The notes under the pieces were generated by a model that saw nothing but the letters and a program-made list of their open reading frames with translations, ran no database searches and was not told the DNA's origin. From positions 536,066 through 600,065 of the forward strand of contig ML976696.1 of the NCBI GenBank assembly GCA_010015655.1: 64,000 bases of DNA, written 5' to 3'. Positions 57,228 through 64,000 of the stretch are shown one piece after another (position 1 is the first letter of the stretch; each line of letters begins with the position of its first letter). The position numbers were made by a program, and so were the translations under genes. Source of the stretch: Bimuria novae-zelandiae CBS 107.79 (Eukaryota > Ascomycota > Dothideomycetes > Pleosporales > Didymosphaeriaceae).

Positions 57228-58361
57228 TGTATGTGTTAATGTGGTCCTGGTAATACACAAGCTGGAAATGAAAGTCTAGGAGCAAGAAGCATGCAATACA
57301 TACTATAGGAACAAAGAAGCAATTAAGGCACCAGCAACGGGTCAGAAGTACACCCCCACAGCTAGCGCAGCCCGTATCTCTTCGATGCCCTTTTTGGACA
57401 ATGGTTTTTACTGTGCCTCAGCCCCGAGACCGAGGTCTGCAGCACACCAATGAGATGCACCATACCACCAAAATTCACGTCAGACAATTATTGGTGGTAG
57501 CCCGTAATACGCCTGTGTCAGGCAAACAGTGGACTGTGGACTGTGGACCTCAGTTCGGCTCGTATCGTTGGCTTAGGGGCCTCTCTGCATGACTGTACTA
57601 GGACCGGTAGTGACGGAAGAAGGCGTTGCGACCGAACGGGAGGGGTCGGCAATTAATTAGCGCTGTGCGTCCGGCTGAGCATGGCTACCACCTAAATATA
57701 ACTGAGATAAGTATAAGTTCTCATCGTGATGGCGCCTCTGGCACGATGCTTACGGGCTGCACGATCGCTACCCATGTGGTGTCCTTTCGTCCAGAGCTGA
57801 GGTGGAGGAAGTTGCGTCCCACCATCCCTTCTTCCAGCGCTGCCATTAAGCTAGCTTACATATCGCATTCTCAACAAAACCCACACTTGAAAGCCGGCGT
57901 TAAACATCGATTACACCTGCACACATATAGCCCAATAGAAGAAACTGATTGTGATGGCAAGGCATAGTGTAGAGAGGTGGGAGTCGTAAGCGTGCTTCAC
58001 AAGGACCTAAGGCCAAAATACCTCCTAGAATAATCACGAGCGGCGCATCCCACGCAATGTCTGAAGGGCGAACGTGAATAGCAGAGTAGAGAGGTATGTG
58101 GTTGTGCTGATGCGCTCAGTAAGGGTCTAGGTAAGATGCTTGTATCAGTAAGCCATGCCACAACTCCAATATCGCGACTACGCCAGCTTGAATTATCCCG
58201 AACATCACAGAGCCTCATACGAATGGCTTGTAACGTTCTCCATGAGAGTTCTTGTTCGCAAGAGCATTGCGCCTCTATTCCGCCACAGCCTACCAGGACT
58301 AGTAGCCCTTCTCCAACGCTCTAGACTCGTACCTCTCGAAACGCGCTCAAGGTCTCGTACC
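57228..58361. other. Intergenic between divergent genes
   Basis: Promoter side of the FAD oxidase and of the broken AhpD-like gene. Contains a short tandem (TGGACTGTGGACTGTGGACC near 57531). No other gene recognised. Confidence 0.5.
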
Positions 58362-59110
58362 ATGGCGACCACAGCACCACCCGACTTCGTGACCCTCTTC
58401 AAATCCGCCCAGGACCATCTCAAAGCCACAACAGGCATGCTTGGTCCGAACGCGTAGTGGATCTTGGTCCTCTGGCCTTACCGCCGCGGGAAAGCCCGAG
58501 CTAGCAGCAGACGTATACCTGCATCTTATTTCTCTCCCGGGATACAGCACCTCTCCCCAGCGCCAGGCCCTCATGCGCCGTATCCAGGAAGCCCTCTTCA
58601 AGAGCGTGCCCATCATCGGGGTAGCGCATCCCTGGGAAGCCATCATGTGCATCGACACCGTGACACTCCCACCCGACAAAGACACGTCCTTCTTCCGCGA
58701 ACACTGGAAGAACGATGAGGCGAATCATGAGCGCGGCACGCAGTGGCTTCGAAAGCTGTATTTGGAGAATTTTGACCCTATCAATGAGATGTTCAAGACA
58801 CAGAGGGACTTTGGGTGGGTGAGCAGTGAGATTACGTATGGTTTGTACTTGTCCGATCATACTATTCTGAATGGAACGGAATCTAAGCTGGTAGTGCTGA
58901 GCGGTATGATTGCGCAGAATCTGCCGCGGATGACGGCGTGGCATCTGAGGGTTTGTCGGAGGAGTGCGAGGTGATGCAGAGCTGTGTAAGTTCGAAATGA
59001 CCCAGAAGATGGGACGCTGACTTTGACTGTAGATCGAGCGGGTGGTTGAGTTTGCAGGCGTAAAGCTGGAGCCGTTGCCGAGGGTCAAGGATATCGAGCA
59101 TGAGGTTTGA
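58362..59110 (+). pseudogene. AhpD / carboxymuconolactone-decarboxylase-like gene, broken
   Basis: The ATG at 58362 starts MATTAPPDFVTLFKSAQDHL and reaches GMLGPNA, then TAG at 58457-58459 followed by WILV. The frame then shifts: residues SGLTAAGKPELAADVYLHLI onward read in the next frame to MTAWHLR (about 58950). A second shift is needed to read GLSEECEVMQSC, a 47-bp intron (58986-59032, GTAAGT...TGTAG) and the final exon IERVVEFAGVKLEPLPRVKD ending TGA at 59108-59110. The conserved middle (YSTSPQRQALMRRIQEALFK, PIIGVAHPWEAIMCIDTVTL) is typical of fungal AhpD-like proteins. One stop and two single-base shifts argue for a pseudogene; sequencing errors are the alternative. The TAG could be TGG changed at CpA. 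Confidence 0.65.
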
Positions 59111-59191
59111 TCGTTTCGGAACAGAGAGCGTGAGGTGACTTCGGTACATTGCGGTAATAGACGGGTGAGAGGATCTAGTACAGAGTAGCTC

Positions 59192-59887
59192 TCAGAAGAA
59201 AGTGAAGTCGTTCCACCACGTGTAGCCCAGCACAGCTGCAGCGCTCAGTGCAGAGTACTGAACATCCATCTCCATGGTGCTCCACACCCACAAGGTAGCC
59301 ACCGGCGGCGCCGCCTTCATGACGTAAAAGTAACCATGTTTATTCCCCGAGTGCACAAGGTAGCACCCCGCCGCTATGGCTCCTGCAAAGAAAGCCAGAT
59401 TGCGCAAAAGCGGAAATCGATTCGGAAGGTCGACGTGCGACAGGTAGACGAGCAGGAAGAAGATGGGTAACGCGGTTCCAGCGCGCTGGAAGATCTCAGC
59501 CCAGATGACGTCTTCGCGGTACTGGTTGTAGACGAGGATATCGAGCGTGAGGTGGCAGACGGCCATGGTGAGCGAGTAGATGATGCCCTCTGCCAGCGGG
59601 CCCATGGGCTCGTCGTCGTTGAACGGTCGCTCGCCTTCGGGCGTGTTGTCCTTGTTGATGTCATACCTCGGCGTTTTGCCATTCGCTATGTCCAGCTCTC
59701 GTTGGCGCTCTTCGGCCAGCTCGAACAGCGTCTTGCCCTTGGGGCCTGAGCGGTCCGGGTGCTGCAGGATCATGTTGATACCCTCCTCGTCGAGCTCGTC
59801 GGACGGTTGGAAGGCGGATCCGGTGCTCTTCGCATTGCCATTGGTGGCTTTTCCGGCAGCGCGCCGCTCTTTGCGGTTACCACCCAT
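59192..59887 (-). CDS. DUF7719-like multi-pass membrane protein
   Basis: A single exon encodes 231 residues from MGGNRKERRAAGKATNGNAK. The N-terminal 95 residues are hydrophilic, with LDEEGINMILQHPDRSGPKG and KTLFELAEERQRELDIANG. Then come hydrophobic helices: IIYSLTMAVCHLTLDILVYN, ALPIFFLLVYLSHVDLP, LLRNLAFFAGAIAAGCYLV, VMKAAPPVATLWVWSTMEM and ALSAAAVLGYTWWNDFTFF. The RKERRAAGK start, PDR-G-KGKTL linker and the five helices fit a conserved fungal family of unknown function annotated as DUF7719. ER or other endomembrane location is likely but unproven. Head-to-head with CSL4, 282 bp apart. Confidence 0.72.
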   Translation of the reverse strand: MGGNRKERRAAGKATNGNAKSTGSAFQPSDELDEEGINMILQHPDRSGPKGKTLFELAEERQRELDIANGKTPRYDINKDNTPEGERPFNDDEPMGPLAEGIIYSLTMAVCHLTLDILVYNQYREDVIWAEIFQRAGTALPIFFLLVYLSHVDLPNRFPLLRNLAFFAGAIAAGCYLVHSGNKHGYFYVMKAAPPVATLWVWSTMEMDVQYSALSAAAVLGYTWWNDFTFF

Positions 59888-60169
59888 GATGCGTGTGTCG
59901 CGTGTGTAGTGTGGAGAAATGGGAGGGAAGGTGCGGCTTTGCGGGCCAAAAGTTAGCTCTGCGTCAAAGCTCGAAAAGTTCCCATTTGCATTCCCCGCCC
60001 CATCTTCCTTTTATACAAAGCTCTACACCAAATCGCGTCTTGTGAGAGGGTCGCAATTCACCAACTCGCATACATTGACAATTCTATCTGCCCACCCATC
60101 TCCAAACGCACAACAACAGCTAGAGCTACCTTACATCTCGTACTGGGTGCAAGCAACTCAACCACCACA
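59888..60169. promoter_or_regulatory. Divergent promoter region (DUF7719-like gene / CSL4)
   Basis: A 282-bp interval between two start codons on opposite strands contains both core promoters. No named element is evident. Confidence 0.6.
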
Positions 60170-60817
60170 ATGGCGCTCCCCACGCTCGCCCTCCCCGGCA
60201 CGCTCCTCGGGCCCTCCTCCAAATACGCCCCCGGCCCCGGCACCCACCTCCACGACGCCTCCATCTACGCCTCCCTCGCCGGCACCGTCGCCACTTCGCC
60301 CTCGCCCAACCCCGCCACAACCAAGCTGCCCCTCCTCTCGATATCGCGGCCCTCACCCGCTGCCACCGCCACCGCAAACGCCACGCTCCTCCCCGAAGTC
60401 GACGCCCAAGTTCTCGCCCGCATCACCCGCCTCGGCGCGCGCTTCGCCTCCGCCGAGATCCTCGTCGTTGCGCCGTCCACCACCACCACCACCACCACCA
60501 CCACCCTCTCCTCTCCGACGGAAGGAGTCGTCTGCAGCACGCCGTTTGGCGCGCAGATCCGCCGCGAGGACATCCGCGCTACCGAGAAGGATAAAGTCAC
60601 CGTGCGGGACAGCTTCCGCGTGGGCGATTTGATACGCGCCGTAGTGATTAGTCTGGGGGACCAGGGCGGGTATTATTTGAGCACGGCGAAGAACGAGTTG
60701 GGTGTTGTGGTGGCAAGGGGGGAAGATGGAGAGGTGTTGGTGCCGGTTAGTTGGCGGGAGGTGAGGGATATGCGGACGGGGCGGGGGGAGGCGCGGAAGG
60801 TTGCGAAGCCGTTTTGA
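60170..60817 (+). CDS. CSL4: Exosome complex RNA-binding cap subunit Csl4
   Basis: A single exon encodes 215 residues. The N-terminal domain reads LALPGTLLGPSSKYAPGPGT then HLHDASIYASLAGTVA, the classic 'G..L.....Y..G.G.Y...G.I.AS..G' start of Csl4. The S1-like domain follows: VDAQVLARITRLGARFASAE, then GVVCSTPFGAQIRREDIR, then DSFRVGDLIRAVVISLGDQG, with GYYLSTAKNELGVVVA and the terminal zinc-ribbon-equivalent block VPVSWREVRDMRTGRGEARK. Csl4 is one of three S1/KH cap proteins of the nuclear and cytoplasmic RNA exosome, guiding 3'-5' RNA decay and processing. A run of about ten Thr, encoded by an ACC repeat, interrupts the S1 domain. Confidence 0.88.
   Translation: MALPTLALPGTLLGPSSKYAPGPGTHLHDASIYASLAGTVATSPSPNPATTKLPLLSISRPSPAATATANATLLPEVDAQVLARITRLGARFASAEILVVAPSTTTTTTTTTLSSPTEGVVCSTPFGAQIRREDIRATEKDKVTVRDSFRVGDLIRAVVISLGDQGGYYLSTAKNELGVVVARGEDGEVLVPVSWREVRDMRTGRGEARKVAKPF
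60477..60505. repeat. (ACC)n coding microsatellite in CSL4
   Basis: About nine to ten tandem ACC/CCA units encode poly-Thr within the S1-like domain. In-frame, so length change alters only the loop. Confidence 0.9.
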
Positions 60818-61331
60818 GAGGGCAAGTACATGTGAAGACTGTGGGAAAAGCGGGAGGAGTTGGGAGGAATAGGCTGCTGGATGTGTGAGAATGGGATAAG
60901 AAGAGGGCAGGGGAGGATATGATACCCACGCAATGGAATACAGCTTCTACAACAGACTATCTTACAACACTGGTGTGTCTCTTCAGATCGTTCGGCAACG
61001 CCTCCACAAGCAACCCGACCAGTTCCTCCAGCATCGGCTGTGCTGGCTACACCGGAGGTACCGGCGGCATCTGCACATTACCACCGTCCCCCGCAGCTCC
61101 ATCGCCAGCCGGAGGTGTGCTCGGATACGGCGGCGCTACATCCTCTCCATTCTGGCCGGGGGGTCCACTTGTGGCGTTATCCCCAGCTGGTGCAGCACTC
61201 TGGTCTTGGGCAGCGTCTGCTGGTGGTGGGTCATTCGCGGTGTCGTCAGCCTCGGGGCTGGGAAGCCTGTCTGATGCTGGCTATAGAGGCTCGTTTGCAG
61301 CGGGTCCTGCGGATGGCGTCGGTGGTCTGTC
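60818..61331. other. Intergenic between convergent genes
   Basis: 3' ends of CSL4 (plus) and of the next gene (minus). The open frames here are antisense shadows of low-complexity sequence. Confidence 0.4.
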
Positions 61332-63624
61332 TTAGACAGGATCTGCGGGTGCAGGGTCTGCAGCCGGAGTGGGAGGTCTGTCTGCAGTGGACTCGGGCGG
61401 GTCATTTGCAGCGCCTTCTGAGTCTGCGCTCGGTGCCGGGTCGGAAGGCTGTTCTGGCGCAGGAGAACCTTCTGAGTCGTGTCCGGCTGCCTCGCCTGAT
61501 TGCGGCTCTGGCGCTGGTGTCGGTGGAGGAGAGGCAGCATGTGGAGGACTCGCTGCGGGGGACCTGGAATCATGGTCATCCAACAATCCACTGCTCGCCT
61601 TCGCACCACATTACTCACCCAGTCCCAGCTCCCGCGTCTCCCGCTGGTTCTTCTACCGCCTCCGTCTGTACCTCCTGATTCCTGGTCTCAGGGATATACG
61701 GCTTCCCACCTTTATGCCCATACACCGCCATCCCCAGCAGCCCCCCCATCCTCTTCTTCGGCTTCATCCTATTCCACTCCTCCACCGTGACAGACTCGCC
61801 CGGCTTTCTTCTAGTCGACCCAGCGAGGTACAGCAGCGAAGAGGGAACACGAATCGGTCTACGATCAGACGTACCGCCGCCGCCGCCGCCACCACGGAGA
61901 CACGGCATCTGCGTCGTAGTCTGCATACACTTATCCAGCCTCGTCCCTCCGAGCGCCACCATCTCCCATCGCATCAGCAACGACGCTACATCGAACCCTT
62001 CCTCCATGCCATCCTTATCCTCGCGACACCTCGGAATCTCCCCCCAATACCTCACCCCATCTTCCCTCCTCATAAACCCCAGCACATCTTCCCCCCCACC
62101 ACCCCTCATCCTCGAATCCTTGGGTACGCCATTCACATTTTTGTGTTCTTCCCCTCCATCCCCCCTCTCAACCGGCATCGTCCCATGACTCCATTCCGAA
62201 TCAAAGCTCCCCGGCCCATGCATCTCACACAACGGACTCGGCACGCGCGGCTCATACGCCTGTCCCCTCGCTCTATACACCGCACTATGTCTCAGCACAT
62301 CCTCCCAGTACACCGGCGCACTATGCGGGCGTCCCCACTCGCTGATCGGCCTTAGCACCGTGCCTTCCGGCAGCGCAGGGACGAAGGGCGGCTCGTGTAA
62401 TCTGGAAACGAGATGTGGAGAAGGCACGGGCGAGAGATCGATGGAGCGTCGGCGGAAAGCGGAGAGGATGTGCGGAGGAGAGGGAAGCGCGCGCGGTGGC
62501 GGCGATATGTATGTGCCTGGTACGACGCCTTCGGGGTAGAGTGCTGTAGCCGAGGAGTCGCGGCGCAAACGGGGGTAGGTGTAGCCGATTACGTCGATGG
62601 GGCGGGTGTCGCGGGCTTGGTGGGTGAGGACGGGGGAGGCGCGGCCGGTGCGGATGGCGTCGCGGTGGGCGGCGACTTCGGAGCGGTGGATGAATGCGAT
62701 GTCTGGGGAGAGGCGGTGGAGTCTTGGGGAAGGAGAGAGCGGACGAGTCGGTGTCAAGCGCGCCTGTTGGACCGCTTGTTGGAGGAGGGTGTATACTGTG
62801 GCGCTTTCTCTTTCTACGGAGTCTCTGAAGTCTTGTCGTGAGGGGGGGCGGGGGAGGTTACAGGTACTGGATGTTTGGAGTGTGCTCTGCCAGGGGAGGC
62901 GTGGGGTGTCTGCTGTGCGTGGACGATTGTTACGGAGCGCTGGGGAGACTTCTTGGATTAGGCGGTTTGGAACAAGACTCTCTGCGGGAGGGGGTGCAGA
63001 GCTGTGTCGCTGCTGGGCGCTTGAGCGTCTTCGGGCGAATCTGCTGGGGCTGACGTTGATGTGTGCTCGTTCGGTGCCTTGGAGACAGTCATCACATGGC
63101 GTAGGGGGAGTACGCCTTGCTGGCCGGAACCATGCAGGACCTAAACCACATACTGAGGTAGACGGCTCGAACTTGCCGAAGCATTCCAACCTTTCTGGGT
63201 CATAGGGGCATCGTGCCCGCGGCTTCTGGAAGGAGGACCCGCTGGTGCTGGATGTGTCCTCTCTGCCAAACTCCCATCTAATAGGCCTGAACGATATAGA
63301 GTTTGGATTTGGAGGTGCTGTGCTTGGTCTGTAGTTTTGCACTGGCGTAGATAGTCGTCGACCGAGCTGTAAGATTCGCCTAGCCAAAACCACATTGGTA
63401 CTTGATTCTCGACGGCTCGCCTGGTCTCTGGATGGTGAATATCGCACTAGAGCTTGTTCCGTTGAATCCAGATTGGCGTTTGTGACGTTCCTGCTTCGCA
63501 TATGCAGCCATGGAATTGGTGACGACACCCTTTGTCGTATGCGATGGAACAATGAGGGACGTCTTGAAGACGACACCTGACCCTGTTCCGGAGGTGATCG
63601 GGACTTCTTTTTTTGAAGCACCAT
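61332..63624 (-). CDS. Large hypothetical Arg/Ser/Pro-rich protein
   Basis: Two exons, 61619-63624 and 61332-61563, joined by a 55-bp intron (donor GTGAGT, acceptor TTCCAG), give 745 residues. The start is the first ATG in frame, at 63624 (MVLQKKKSRSPPEQGQ). Ordered-looking blocks recur: LARRILQLGRRLSTPVQNYR, FGKFEPSTSVCGLGPAWFRP followed by TPCDDCLQGTERAHINVS, PLCEMHGPGSFDSEWSHGTM and, near residue 650, PSSLLYLAGSTRRKPGESVT then KPKKRMGGLLGMAVYGHKGG. Cys pairs (PCDDC) are present but no known domain is recognised. Exon 2 encodes a Pro/Ala/Glu-rich tail (SPAPEQPSDPAPSADSEG). No signal peptide or membrane segment. Similar disordered proteins are common in Dothideomycetes; function unknown. Confidence 0.65.
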
Positions 63625-64000
63625 ACTTTGCAACCTACCGGGCAGAGGATAAGGTGTAATTGCAGCGATCAAAGACAGACGATGAAATTTGACAATTAAC
63701 GGTCGGAGGCATAGGTATTGGGCTGGGAACTCTGAGAACAGCGCGTTACCAAACCCTCAATGTATCTGGAATATGAAATCCTAAGCAAAAGTGACTGAAG
63801 CGATACTTGCGTCAAGAATGCAGCATATATCCATAGCAGGACTGATGTGACGTGGTCAAATTCACAGTAGACGAACGGAGTATTGCTCATATGTGATACA
63901 TAGTGATTCATTGTACAAACAGAAAACTTCACCAGCGAACGCTACACTACCAGCTTAGGAGTTTGAAGTAGTCGTGTATCTAATGGCTGGAGAAAAGCGG
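63625..64000. other. Intergenic, right edge of window
   Basis: Upstream region of the large hypothetical gene. Nothing else recognised. Confidence 0.45.

Overview
This is a nuclear segment of a filamentous ascomycete (Pezizomycotina; probably Dothideomycetes, which is an inference from overall gene style rather than a marker gene). Genes are short and compact, with 47-60 bp GT-AG introns and CTAAC/CTGAC-like branch sites. Repeats carry the mark of RIP-type mutation: many TGG>TAG and CAA/CAG>TAA/TAG stops, TpA excess and AT-rich decay.

The window has two compartments. About 1-25.6 kb is a transposon graveyard: the 5' end of an undamaged pogo/Fot1-like transposase at the left edge; a decayed piggyBac-like element with perfect 39-bp inverted repeats (1241-3546); one host gene (SRR1-like, 4780-6042) between repeats; a Tad/I-like LINE (about 6990-9990); a decayed Tc1/mariner-like element with perfect 35-bp inverted repeats (13977-15677); a 764-bp MITE-like element abutting it (15680-16443); a decayed DDE_3 transposase (about 16750-17660); a Fot1/pogo element with 44-bp inverted repeats (19741-21850); and a damaged APH-like kinase gene (22580-23311). 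A 180-base N run lies at 11165-11344.

About 25.6-64 kb is gene-rich. In order: an SSU1-like sulfite/C4-dicarboxylate transporter with one nonsense codon, CDC48/p97, a hypothetical two-exon gene, a STE50-type SAM/RA adaptor, a Gly-rich Tim17/22/23-like membrane protein, eIF4B, a coiled-coil protein, a nearly intact Tc1/mariner-like element (44196-45937), a HAM1-domain protein, a SAM-dependent methyltransferase, a BYS1/thaumatin-like secreted protein with a Pro/Ser minisatellite stalk, a membrane-anchored BBE-type FAD oxidase, a broken AhpD-like gene, a DUF7719-like membrane protein divergent from exosome subunit CSL4, and a large hypothetical protein.

The functional genes are independent housekeeping, signalling and accessory genes; no biosynthetic cluster, defence island or CRISPR is present. 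The clearest themes are the repeat/gene boundary, single RIP-type nonsense mutations in otherwise intact genes, two generations of one Tc1-like family in the same window, and a 6-nt microexon in eIF4B. I do not see a convincing new biological system; the least explained stretch is the decayed coding-like DNA at about 18.6-19.6 kb.
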